NCBI GenBank assembly: GCA_907163375.1
Contig: CAJQUW010004469.1
Location: 620,001 to 684,000 of the forward strand
Reading direction: 5' to 3'
Source: Prostheceraeus crozeri
Lineage: Eukaryota > Platyhelminthes > Polycladida > Euryleptidae
DNA length: 64,000 nucleotides
In this document: positions 12,601 to 23,345 of the stretch, one piece after another
How positions within the stretch are numbered: position 1 is the stretch's first letter
Layout of the letters: each line of letters opens with the position of its first letter
Translations under genes and position numbers: made by a program
The notes under the pieces: model-generated
Seen by the model: the letters and a program-made list of their open reading frames with translations, nothing else
Told to the model about the DNA's origin: nothing
Databases searched by the model: none

Positions 12601-13088
12601 GTGAAACGATCTTGAGAGTCTCTAATTTTCACAAATCTGCATCACTGTCATATTGACCTATGTTTCACAGTAATAGTCGATTGCTGCTATCATTTATAGT
12701 CCAAAGAAGAAGAAGAGCATGTACTTTGAATTCACGGCTTACTTAGCTGTAGTGATTTAAATCGTTTGAAGTAATTGAAAATCAAAAATTATGATCGGAT
12801 TTTTGGATAGTAAAAGTTAACAAGAATTTCTTCGAAAAGTTACTAATGACACTGATGAGAATTTCATTGATAAACATGTACACAATGATAAGTCATGAAT
12901 GCAGAGATCTGACCGACCAGATGACCAACCATCGCAGTTCTTTATAAGGCGCAACATCTGAAGGACTCTGATGAGCGGCCCAGCAGCCTTTCTGTATAAA
13001 GGTCACCTGCTGTTATACATGTAGACATCAGAAATTATGTGGTGAAGATTACCACATCCACCATGTAGCATGCTGCACAGCAAAGATA
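9635..13088. other. Intron sequence, nothing recognisable
   Basis: The first few hundred bases are probably the 5' flank of the hAT-like element. The rest is AT-rich intron. A 19-bp near-palindrome at 11522-11540 (arms ATGACTTAT and ATAAGTCAT) is the only local structure noted. No coding similarity is seen in the open frames at 10337-10558 and 11786-12010. Confidence 0.4.
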
Positions 13089-13499
13089 GGCAATGATAAA
13101 ATGATATGATTTCATTCTGAGGAAAAATGATATCATTTTATGAAATTTTATTTTTGAAAAATGATATAAAATGATATCATCAAAAGTTTTTGTTCCATTA
13201 TATTTTCTAATCATAGATTCCTCGCATTTTATATTGACACAAATTTAGTCTCTTCCTTCGGTCTTCCATTATTTGGAATAGATCGATGCTGCATGCGATC
13301 TTATTTTAATTTCATTGCCAAGAGCAGTAAAAGTAACATGGGAGCAGCGTAAATCGAAAAATTCGTATGACTAGATATATTTACGTTGTAGGCATACGCA
13401 TATTTCACTATATGGCATATATTCATTATAAAAATAAAATAATATCAATATATATGATATCATTTTACATCATTTTAAAAATAAAATGATATCATTGCC
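13089..13499. mobile_element. Inverted-repeat element built on ATGATATCAT palindromes
   Basis: The element starts GGCAATGATAAAATGATAT at 13089 and ends with the inverted form, AATGATATCATTGCC, at 13499. Both ends contain repeated self-complementary blocks (AAAATGATATCATTTT at about 13120-13145, 13160-13180 and 13455-13495). It has no coding capacity. Its palindromic ends and short length fit a miniature inverted-repeat element. The target duplication is unclear, possibly GAT. Confidence 0.55.
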
Positions 13500-13899
13500 G
13501 ATCATAGCTGCACAGTTCTTCGCACGAGATAGGTCAGCTGCCTGTACTTAATTACCTGAATCCAATTCTACTCCAAATTCTACAGTCAAAGTGATATAAA
13601 GTCACGTCGGCCAACCTCAGCAAGATGAACACGGCAATCCCAACAAATCTTTGAACTCCATTCTGTCGCACTTCGCCCACTCTTCTCATTCATGAATAGA
13701 TAGTTGAGATGAGTTATGAGTTATGTTTATGTTAAAATGAGGGAAATCATGGAGACTTGGAACTCATCCAGCTATAAAATGCTACTACATAATACATGTA
13801 AGAAATGAACTTGGGAATGCAACATACTTTAGTTATGTTGATTTCAATAAGAAACAATGAACTTTATAAGAATTGAGAACTTTATAATAGTTATTATTA

Positions 13900-14467
13900 A
13901 CTAAAGACTGGAAGGGAAGATGGCAACAAAAAGCGTTACATGGCGAATATTCAAGACAAATGATGGATATCACGACGGCTATAAAGATATATAGCTGAAT
14001 GACTCAGGTCATGCTGAAATCGGAGACTGAGGCTTTGATCTTAGCTGCTCAAGATTAAGCGCTGATAGCAAAGGCACATAATAAACATGTAATGAAAGCT
14101 ACAACATGCAGACGGTGCTACACAAAAGACGAAGCCGTAGACATATTATAACTACACACACTCAATTGACCCCAACCGAATACACGACAAGTAAAGGATA
14201 GTTCACCAAAGCATATGCCAATATTAAAATATAAGGATTGAAAAGGAATATTGGAAGCACAATCCAGAAACAGTTGGAGAAAGTCAAAGAGTCAAGATTG
14301 AAGCACAAAGATTGTGGAATACCAAGACAGAAGTCGCATCTGCAGTCATCGGCGCATTTGGAGCAACTGCTCCAAAGTTGAATGACTACTTCGACAGATT
14401 ACTAGGTAGTCATAACATCTACAAACTTACTTACATCGTCAGAGGCTTGGTAAGTCTCCAGGAGTAG
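13900..14467 (+). pseudogene. 5'-truncated LINE: C-terminal tail of a reverse transcriptase
   Basis: In the + frame the sequence reads DWKGRWQQKALHGEYSRQ (from about 13906), then SETEALILAAQD, then a cysteine pair in CRRCYTKDEAVDIL (near 14110-14145), then QLTPTEYT, and finally WNTKTEVASAVIGAFG and KLTYIVRGL up to a stop at 14465-14467. This order (HGxY..R, E-T-E-A-x-I-x-A-A-Q-D, C-x2-C with HI/DIL, then W.K...V..VIGAxG) is the well-known tail of a widespread invertebrate non-LTR retrotransposon polyprotein. Several in-frame stops and small shifts show it is dead. The polymerase domain is missing, as expected for a 5'-truncated insertion. It lies in sense in the intron, about 270 bp before exon b. 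Confidence 0.75.
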
Positions 14468-14735
14468 GTCTGTGTCACCCACTAGCTGTCGAGTAAAAAT
14501 AGATATGAGATTTAAGAAAACAAATCCATCGATGCATAAAATCAATTCTGACAAAAAGTAAATATTTCAAATCAACATTTCGAACAAAAATCGCGATACC
14601 TTTGAAGCTTAATGATAATTGTGCAGAAGTTTACATGCCGTTTACAATTAACCTTTCAATACATTAAATCCTATTCTATTCATATTAAAGAAGATTGTCA
14701 CCATATGAATGCATATCGCTTTTTCTTCTTTGCAG

Positions 14736-14990
14736 TTGCTCCAACGTTTAAACAGACGTCAAGTCTCATGTATCCTGCGTCCGTTGGAGATACTGTAATC
14801 ATGGATTGCGATGCGAGGAGTAATCCTCCACCTACAGTCACCTGGAGACTCGATGGTTCAAATGAGATTATCAATAGAGGTCCACGTTTCAAACTTTATG
14901 TGCAGAATATGCATTTCGGAACTTACATTTGCACGGCTCGGGCGGATCAGTTCCCGCCGATCTCAAAGAAGATTTATCTTGAAAGAAAGA
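14736..14990 (+). CDS. kirre: Kirre/Roughest-type receptor, exon b (complete Ig4)
   Basis: Flanked by TTCTTTGCAG (ending 14735) and a GTAAGA donor at 14991. It begins with two bases completing F53 and ends with one base of T138, phase 1 on both sides, so the exon is one whole Ig domain cassette. Residues 54-137 hold an Ig domain with cysteines C77 (VIMDC) and C118 (TYICTA) and the core tryptophan W89 (TVTWRLDG). The line-up with fly Rst Ig4 is close: a short domain with PSPEITW-like and YYCKA-like strands. The in-frame sequence upstream of 14736 is intron read-through and is not coding. Confidence 0.93.
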
Positions 14991-17130
14991 GTAAGATAAA
15001 CTTGTATAATTTGCTGAAATCAGTTGTTATATCTTGGCTTAACGGGTGTGCGCATTTATCCCTATTGGCTCTTATTTGGTTTTTATTTTTACTCAAACAT
15101 GCTTTTAATCACGCACGGAGCCATATTAGCCAGCTATAGACTAGTTGAGAAAGACTTCACTCGTGACTCTCATCGAACGCTGAACGGAAAGGAACGTTCG
15201 AACGTGAAGGGAGTCGAACACTGAGCCTTCATTACTTCCGTATCGAAGTGCGGCCCTTAGCCAACGGAGCAATCACAGCATCTCCGCACCAGTTCTGTCT
15301 AGATACAAGGTAACTGAATGAACTACCAATAAATAATGTAAAACTATTAAACTGAGATGACCAAGTACGGACCAATGAACCTTTATATCAAGGAGTAGCA
15401 AAAAAAGTTTCAAAGTAGCTTTTCTGTAGGTGTATTCTTAGATAAACTTTCTGAAGATGGTCTTTAGGAAAATGATCCTCTTAGATGGTCTTTCAGGTAA
15501 ATGGCGATTTTTTTGGTCAAAATTTCACTCAGAGGGGCAAGGGCAAATAATTTAAAATTATGTTATATTTCATTCATAACTGGCACTGAGAAACGAAGTA
15601 GGGAATATTGCATCATGCATTAGATAAAAGCTATCCACATAATTGCCTTGTCACGAAGGTCGACCCGTCACATTGGCAATAAGCGTGAACAACACAAGCC
15701 AAAAGAGTGAGAAGTTTCACTTTGTGATTAGTTAAATGATCTTAAAACTGTTCTCTGGAGGTACAGCGTTTTCGGTATTTTGTGACGGACAGTCTGTGCG
15801 GCAAGTTTTCTGCCACGAATAGGCAACAATTATTCAGCTTCGTGGTGCATTCATGTGATATTTATCGCCAAGCATTTGTAGTGTACAAAGGTTCAAGTCT
15901 CTGTCCTCTCATTCTACGAAATTGTTGTGGTCATCAGATGTTCGCCGCCCGATTAACGGAGTGCAAACTGCACTGATTGGTTAAGCTTCAGGACATCTCA
16001 TGACGGTAAGTGACGAATATAGGAATAGTTTGATTTCTTCTTTATGCCATCTCAATTGCAGCGAAGGTTAAGTATACATTTCAATATTCCAATGCCTTCT
16101 TCCCTCCAACCAGGAACCGCGTGATCCACAAATTATTCATTCTCCGACTGTTCTGAAGTTCTAAACAGTCTGTCAATACAAACTTGGTTATAATTCGAAC
16201 GATAAGTTTTATGAAATAAGATTTTGACGCAATGTTACCACATGAAAATTACAATAAATCTATTAGTATTGCTGCTTCATTACAGAAAGCTAGTTTTACC
16301 ATTAAGCTTATATAATCAATTCCGTATTTGCACGCATATAATCCGCTCTCAAATAGAACCCGCGCCTAAACTTGTCGATAACATTTTTTATCAATATTTA
16401 GAAAAATAAAAATATAAAGAATTGATCCCAGATAAGGTACCAGAAGATACTAACCAAATTGATTGAAATTTTATTATTCTGTTTTTTTTATTACTAAATA
16501 TTCAATCTAGATCCCAAGCTAAGTGAAATATGATTTTTAAAAATGTCGATTTTTGGGTTGCTCAATCTACTTCAAGCTCAGGAAGTAAGCCTCAACCAAA
16601 ATCTATAAAATTTGCATCTTAAATTATCCGTCGGCACCGATGTACATGCAAACCTCAATCATTTTGAAATTCGAACAAATGATTTTTCGCTCAACCCTAA
16701 GCATATAAGAAAGCATAAGAAACTACTTAACGCATTACATGTATTAAATACAGGTCAAGAATTTCAGAATGCGATATGAAGAAATCGTCTCTCATTTCGT
16801 GGCTGTTTATGCCGCCATTTTTCCCGGCACGAATAGACATCAACAATTCGTTTCATGGCAACGGGGAACAAAGTCCTCAAAAGTTTCTGGTAATTTAACA
16901 TATGTATGGAAAACTCGAGTAATTAGTTAAGATACAGATAAATCTAGAATGTAGAGTATGATAGCAACCGGTCCTTCTTAAATTGAGTCATTTAATGAAT
17001 AACATCAGACACAAGGTGACGGTAAAAAAAAAATGTGAAGAGGATATCATACATAAGCAGAAATGTCTCTTACACACTTTAATGCCTATATTTCATGACC
17101 TTTAACCTGACATGCAAACATAATGCATAT
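14991..17130. other. Intron sequence, nothing recognisable
   Basis: Start of the 10-kb intron between exons b and c. There is a possible weak dispersed similarity between about 15800-15870 and 16795-16860 (both have GGCA/GCCACGAATAG followed by CAACAATT and TTCGTGG/TTCATGG), but boundaries cannot be set. No exon or RNA gene is seen. Confidence 0.4.
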
Positions 17131-17193
17131 TTTGATCACAATGCATCCATAAATAGTAATATTATTACTATTTATGGTTGCATTGTGATCAAA
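17131..17193. repeat. 63-bp near-perfect palindrome
   Basis: Two 31-bp arms (17131-17161 and 17163-17193) around one central T match at 30 of 31 positions. The arms start TTTGATCACAATGCA and end TAAATAGTAATA. There is essentially no loop, so this would form a cruciform or a perfect RNA hairpin. It may be the whole of a very small foldback element or two TIRs left after internal deletion. Confidence 0.85.
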
Positions 17194-18260
17194 TTAAAAA
17201 ACACTTCTATCGTGTCTGATGATATTGCGAGTGAGGTCACAGCTTTTAACATTAATTGAAACGTAATTGATAATAAATCTAGAAAATGGACTTCCTTCTT
17301 CGATCTAAATGGAACCTTTCAAAGATTTGACTTTCATAACTGTAGCAATGAATTTATACAGAATCTTTATTTAGGACATAAATGTTTGATAATTTTTCGT
17401 TCCCTAGTGATTAGCTGACTTAAGAGAAAATCACAGACACTTTCTTATTGATGGCAATATTTCCTGTGGCAGTTAGATTTAATTTTGCTGAAATTCTTCG
17501 ATTCAGTAATCTCATTTCTTTTGAAATAGCAAGTTAATCGTCAAGTTTATTTGAATTTGAAAGTTATTGCCAATAGTGTGTTTTCGCTATGCAATGCTCT
17601 TCTAAACTATTTGGGAACGAGGAATACAGCTAATTATTTTGCTCAATTTTGCTTTGAATGTGTTGATATTACGAATGATTTTTCGAAACAACAAATATGT
17701 CAACTAACTCACACTTGTTGCTTGATCTTCATCTTAGCAAAATTTTGCTCGTATTTAGTTTGATGAGTATAGACTCGCTTGTACTTGTCTAATCATTATC
17801 GCTTGTAGATGACTTTCTTAGAATACTTTAAAACTGAAATGTGTGCTTCCATGGATATTTTAAGCTGACACAGACGTAAATGATAAGAATTCGTACAAGA
17901 TAGTTTATGCTTGTGTTAAGAATGAGCTACTTCAATGTTGACAGCAATGCATTCATTCCTACGAGACAATAAAATTCCATTTTACAATGCTCAACATTTT
18001 GCTGTAAATTCTTTAGCACTTAAGACTGATTGTAGATTGCAAACATTGAACAAAACTTGATCGGATATTCAATTTGAGATCGCTTATTGTCAATCTTCTC
18101 TTAATATTGCAATTCAATATTAAACTCCACTAGTGGGATCCGATTCTAATATGCAAGTATATTTCAGTCAATCGTTAGTGACTTGTTGGCATATAGATAT
18201 TTTGCGAATGTAAAGAGTAGCGCCTGCGTTAAAACAGTGCCTTCCTGGCTAATTCACGCT
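17194..18260. other. Intron sequence, nothing recognisable
   Basis: AT-rich sequence between the palindrome and the SINE. Nothing supportable was found on either strand. The 70-residue open frame at 17551-17763 has no recognisable features. Confidence 0.4.
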
Positions 18261-18650
18261 CTCAACAGATGGTCCGGTGGCCTTGTGGTTAAAGGGCATG
18301 CTTGCACGTCCTCTAGCTCCAACTTCGCTGGTTCAAACCAACCCACGACTGATGAGGACCAACAGGCCAAAGCATGTCTCGTGGTGGTTACATCTGTTGA
18401 GATTTGATAAATGTCTTTTATTGATCTTTGAATTGCTAGTTCAATACTAGTTCGACGGTTTCCGCGGCACAGTGGTTTCCGCGACACTTGGCATGGCGAT
18501 CTTTTGGTCCAGGGCTCGAGCCCCGAAGTGTCATCGGAAGTCGTCAGGAAGGGCATCCGAACTAAAAGTACCACAGCGCACCAGAAAAGTCTGACTATGT
18601 CTCAGCACCGTCCAAGCCCCCAGAAAAGGGGAGTATTGACGTTAGAGCTT
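18261..18650 (+). mobile_element. Composite tRNA-derived SINE
   Basis: The first unit (18261-18401) has a tRNA-like box A region (GTGGCCTTGTGGTTAAAGGG) and a box B (GGTTCAAACC at about 18330-18339), as in RNA polymerase III promoters. It is bracketed by an 11-bp inverted repeat, CTCAACAGATG (18261-18271) and CATCTGTTGAG (18391-18401). A second tRNA-like segment follows (GGCACAGTGG...GGCTCGAGCCCC, about 18470-18525). The 3' body starts GTCATCGGAAGTCGTCAGG, then AAGGGCATCCG, a phrase common in invertebrate SINE tails, and runs on to about 18650. A second, diverged copy of the body is on the - strand at 25943-26112, which confirms it is a dispersed repeat. A hammerhead-like core lies in the first unit. 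Confidence 0.75.
18343..18384 (+). ncRNA. Hammerhead-ribozyme-like motif inside the SINE
   Basis: In order: CCACGA (stem I, 18343-18348), the invariant box CTGATGA (18349-18355), a stem-loop GG-A-CC AACA GGCC (stem II with a bulged A), AAA, a very short GC-AT-G stem III, the cleavage triplet GTC (18376-18378), and TCGTGG (18379-18384), exactly complementary to the first strand. This is the layout of a type I hammerhead. The canonical GAAA after stem II is reduced to CAAA or AAAG, so the copy is probably weak or inactive. The Sm-alpha SINE of schistosomes is a known tRNA-like SINE carrying a hammerhead. Assignment here is inference from pattern. Confidence 0.45.
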
Positions 18651-19003
18651 CATTTTCAATACTAATTCACTGTCTCAGAGACGAATACTCGAAAGTGACA
18701 TAAATCGGAGACAAATAGATACCAAATTGTGATCTTTGTAATCATAAAGTGAGTTGGTGCACAACTATTTAAGGGAAAATGTATGACAAAAACTTTCGAC
18801 TTTTCTGTTTTCGGGTCTACGTCAATGTCCGTTTCGATCTGAGTGAGCGAATGGTTGTGCCAATGTGCGTCGAGTTTGTTCTACATTAATTCTTGTCAGG
18901 TTAGAAATTTACAATAATTGCGGACAAACATATGGAAAATTATTTCTCAGACTGACTAAATTTTCCAAAATCAATTAAATTTTCGAAGAGGGTCAATATA
19001 AAG
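18651..19003. other. Intron sequence, nothing recognisable
   Basis: No feature seen between the SINE and the following miniature element, apart from the latter's probable target duplication at 18996-19003. Confidence 0.4.
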
Positions 19004-19470
19004 CAGTGTTTTTTAGTGTGCGAAAATATTACTTCAATGTGAAGTATAATCGTAGAGGAAATTACTTCATTTGAAAATCGTTTACTTCTTATAATATGTA
19101 AAACAAAAATGTAGGCACATCATGTAAATTTTGAATTACACGTGGAAGAAGTAATACGGCAACACGGTTCGCATGTACTATGAATGTTTCTTAACAAAGA
19201 AAACACTTTTGAAAATTCAACAACAAACTTCAACAATCATGAGTTGAAAGCATCAAATTCTTATGACGAAGAAGCGTCATAAGTCGAATGCTGCCAATTA
19301 CGCAATGTGATTGAATTGTTGATAAATGGAGTTTGGTGTTTGATTTGTGTATTCTGAAATATTGTTCAGACTTGAGAAATACTTCATTGTGAAGTAATCC
19401 AGTCGAAAATTATACTTCATTCCATTATTGTTTACTTCTTTACGTACGTTTTTACTTTCAAAAAACACTG
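19004..19470. mobile_element. hAT-type miniature element with CAGTGTTTTTT ends
   Basis: The left end CAGTGTTTTTTAGTGTGCG (19004) and right end CTTTCAAAAAACACTG (to 19470) are inverted repeats. The similarity continues inwards through stretches with AATGTGAAGTA and GTTTACTTCTT. The 5'-CAGTG start is characteristic of hAT elements. The flanking 8-mers ATATAAAG (18996-19003) and GTATGAAG (19471-19478) match at 6 of 8 positions, consistent with an old 8-bp target duplication. No transposase is present. Confidence 0.7.
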
Positions 19471-22400
19471 GTATGAAGCCATTATTCTTGCCAAACATTC
19501 AGCAATAAAAGAATGAGAGTGGGATAAATAGTATTTCGGCCTCATCTGAAGAAACCCTCCGTGCCAAATGTGCTTCCGAGGTAAACAAGGTTCATTTATC
19601 TATTTTTGTCATTTTTTAAAGTAAAAGCCAGAAGTCAGCCACTATGACTGTTGTTATCAGCTTGCCAACTGTTATTTGCCCAGAATCGAGAAACACTAAA
19701 TTTCGGCCAATATTTCAATCTATGACAATAGTGACTCCTCTGCTAAAGTATAATAATTAAGCAGGCTTCTACATACACGTGTGTCGAAGTACAGCTTAAT
19801 TCAATAATTTGTAGTTGCCTCTATCTTTTTATCTTTCATGTCGCGCGCAATAGAATAACCTCGATTGGATATAGACATTAATGACATAAATCAGTCAGGG
19901 TCTACAATTTCATGCTATTCCTGAGTTTGCACAAGTAAAATGCATGTGTGTATGCGTAAATCAGAAGAGAAGTAGCTTTAATTCCAATGATTGCGAAGTG
20001 TGATGGCAAATGGAATTTGGAATGAAAATAAATAATAGACATGACACCACTCAAACTGCTTCAAATACTTTTGCTCGGTTGAATATTGATGGCAGTTCTA
20101 TAAAGTAATCATGCTTTATATTCTGTGCTGCAGGAAAGACAGCAATTCATGATTCTCCGAGAAGAATGAATATGTAAAGTAGGAGTACATGTGAATTTTA
20201 ATTACCCTGCAGGCCTATTATATGAGTAAGCATTAAATTGTGCTACATCACTCATATGACCCATGATCAAAAGATTACGTATGTGAAGCAACAAATTTCT
20301 CAGATGAGGATCACCATTAAAAAGCAATTCTCTTCCTCTAACACACTATGAGCGATTTGTTTCCCAATCCCTGAACCCCGTGATTGCAATTTTTCGGGAT
20401 CCTGAAATTCCGAGATTTGGAAAAGTATCCGGAATTGCAATCCCAAACAAAGAGCAAGCGATACCCTGGCAATAAAGACAAAAGTGAATTAATACTTATT
20501 TCTATCTATTCATAAAGTTGTGCCTGCGAAACGTTTATTCAGTGATTGATTTTCAATTGCTTGGAATAATTCGGCTTTTGGTTCTTACTATTACTAAACA
20601 TACAATTAACTCCGGCTTTCCATACCCATTATTCAATATTCGATATTCAGTTCCATATATATTCAATATGTCAATTCAAAACAGTAGCTGTTGGTTAAAG
20701 AGCATGACGCATGACATCTGAATCAAAAAGTAGTGCTGATATGACAATGAGTGAAGTTACGCATTTGAATGTACATAATTTATCACATATTCATTGAATG
20801 GTCACGTCGTACCTGCTTAATTTATTTTCATTCTCAATATAGTATTCAATCAGATTTTTTTTGCCAGCGAATATTCGATAGTCAAGCAGTAAATACAAAA
20901 GTTCAACCATGAGTTTTAAGTTTTAGCTGCTGTGTTATACGCTCACAACACGAATATCGTGGTAAATTTTGCTTCCCATTATGTAACGTTTCTCATAATA
21001 TTACTTTGTGAGATTTGATTCAGTTAAACTTAACAATGTTTCTCTTCAACGCATTAAGGATGATTGCAGAAGGTTATCTTCTCCGCAGACGAAGTAATTA
21101 CAAATACATCGTATGCCAATCCCATGTGACTTTTGTAATGAAGTACTGATAGACAATGATGTCTCATCTCTGAATTTTTTATTCATTTCTAATTGCACGT
21201 TTTAATCATCACACATGTGATGACTTACAAAACATTTATGAAGGTTTTAAGCATTGAAATTTGACGAAAGAATTCATAATACACTTAACATTTGAAAAGG
21301 TATTGCAATCTAGAAAAGAATGAAGTTTAAATCAACTGCTGCATATTAGGTACGTTTTAAGATTTTCAACAAATTTATATGTGGCCTATCATTCAAATTG
21401 AAATCATCAATGAATTTAACCATCATCAAATTATTGGCAAGAAATTAATCTGATTGAAACATATGCTTTTATATAGCACTCCAGCATTCTTAAATGCTTT
21501 TGTTAGTATATCAGCATGAATTCTAATGGAACGGCTGTCAAGCTGTACATGAAAGAGCTGCAAGATTCATATACCGTTGATACTGCAAAAGAGTTGTCGT
21601 GGGACGTGAATTTTCATTCCCCCAGCTGTCCCGTGGGAATCCTGTAGGAATTCCCATGCACTTCAGGAATGCATTACTTTGTTCGATATTAAACGTGTTT
21701 GCTCATTAAACGACTTATCTGGGATGTTGTAGTACATGTACATCTCCCATTGTAAGCAAATAAATGTATTGATGAGAATTCATAAGCTTTAATAAACCTG
21801 TCCACGTGGCAATTGCTCTCTAATGATCTCATAAAGCGTATACACAGCGTATACAAGTGTGCAGAGACAAACAACCAAGACATTAACCTTGTGGTTTGGA
21901 TTTATTTGAGCGTGCACATATTGAAAGAAACGCCCTTGAGATAGGACGAATGCTCGAAGCGTCGGACCAGATTTTTACTTTTATTCGTTAACTTATCGCC
22001 AAATAGGCATAAGTTTTTCTGTAATTATGAAAGAAGCAGTAAATGCTATCAGCTAGCTGTATTGAAATGATAATTAAATGTGATTGAAAACGACCAAAAT
22101 CATCAAATATGAGTGCAAACAGCATTTGTGAAATTTCCTCAATCAATCCATAGGATCATCTTTAAGCCAACAGCCTACTCATCCAGCAACAACTATGTCC
22201 TATAACCAGTGTCGTGACGCAGGAAAGTCTAGCTGGTATTATATTCATGTCACACAGTGACGAAGCCAGCGATTACATTTCAATATTTTCTGTAGCCAGA
22301 ATATAACGTTTTTTGATGCATTCTAACTTGTATTTCTCTGTGTCCCACAGAACTTTCACCGATGGGGATTCCCATTAGATAAAAATCTATTCCCAGTCCC

Positions 22401-22639
22401 ACACCACGTCCTATGGGAATTCCCATTGCCAAGGCAACTCTGCTGCTCAATGACTCTCATACCTCCTTGACTTGAAACCAAGAATAGACGTAAGGTGTGC
22501 TAAGCAATAGTAAAGGTTTTTGTTAAATTACAAAACAGAATGAAATCGGCAGCTTATCGTCGTGCAGACCTACAGCGGACCATGCAGTTACAACCATCCT
22601 GCCTCGGACTGAACTCGGATATACAATAGGGAATTATCT
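19471..22639. other. Intron sequence with GGGAATTCCC-rich inverted segments
   Basis: Mostly unrecognisable AT-rich sequence. Two segments, 21584-21655 and 22343-22443, are rich in TGGGAATTCCCA-type palindromes. They show patchy inverted similarity (GAGTTGTCGTGGGACGTG against CACGTCCTATGGGAATTC), suggesting the ends of an old inverted-repeat element of about 860 bp. No coding content is recognised. Confidence 0.35.
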
Positions 22640-23345
22640 TATGGTTGCAGTCCTGTCATCAGCACAAAAGTTAGCAGGGGAGAGGCCGAAAAGGAGACAG
22701 AACAATGTGCACCATGTGGCGAATCTGCATGCCTGCTGAATTCTACACGGCTTATCCTCCAGTCAGACAGGATCAAAATGAGGTTTCTGGTAAAATTACA
22801 TTTGTATGTACGTACAGTCTCTGATCAAGTGAGAACTGCTAAGTCTACTCTATAGCCATGATTTTTGGCATGGAATGACTTCAGGCCATTTCTATCATGT
22901 ATATGTGTTATTCTTGCGGCTCTGATCGGTGTTGTATGCCAGAATGTGATTTAAAGCATTAAGTTTCAGCAAAAGCTTTATGAAATGGTTATGTTTATGA
23001 ATAATAAGATGCCTGCTAAATCGAAATGTGTCTAGCTTCTACACAAAAGTAGGTGAAAAGGATCACCTGAATACCTTTTCTGCCAATAATCCTGGCTCTA
23101 TACTTAGTACTTCTCATTTACCCAGAGAAAACACAGCCAAATATCATTTAACCGAAAAATCGTCCGATTGGATTTATATGTGTGCTTCTTTGATCCTGTC
23201 TGACAAGAAATAAACTTGGCAGACCCGTAAATTAGCAGCATCTGGCCATATGGCAGTCACTACATTGTACATAATTCTATGAGAGCTTCATTTTACGTCT
23301 CACTGACGGCAGAAACTCGTGGTGGCGGCCGAACCATTGCCAGAA
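22640..23345. mobile_element. Diverged copy of the long-arm foldback element
   Basis: The left part (about 22640-22905) and right part (about 23050-23345) are diverged copies of the left and right arms of the element at 37766-38495. Shared blocks include GAGGCCGAAAAGGAGAC, ATGATTTTTGGCATGGAATG and CTTCAGGCCATTTC on the left, and CTTAGTACTT, CAGAGAAAAC and GCAGAAACTCG on the right. The two arms are mutually inverted, though more decayed than in the second copy. Confidence 0.6.

Noticed and set aside
12973-13016. CTGATGAGCGGCC, reminiscent of a hammerhead core
   Set aside because: No GAAA and no complementary stem I strands around a GTC/GTA triplet. Only the short box matches.
14612-14735. Open frame upstream of exon b, in frame with it, starting with MIIVQKFTC
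   Set aside because: A pyrimidine-rich tract and CAG end exactly at 14735, and the phase from exon a requires splicing there. The upstream part is translated intron.
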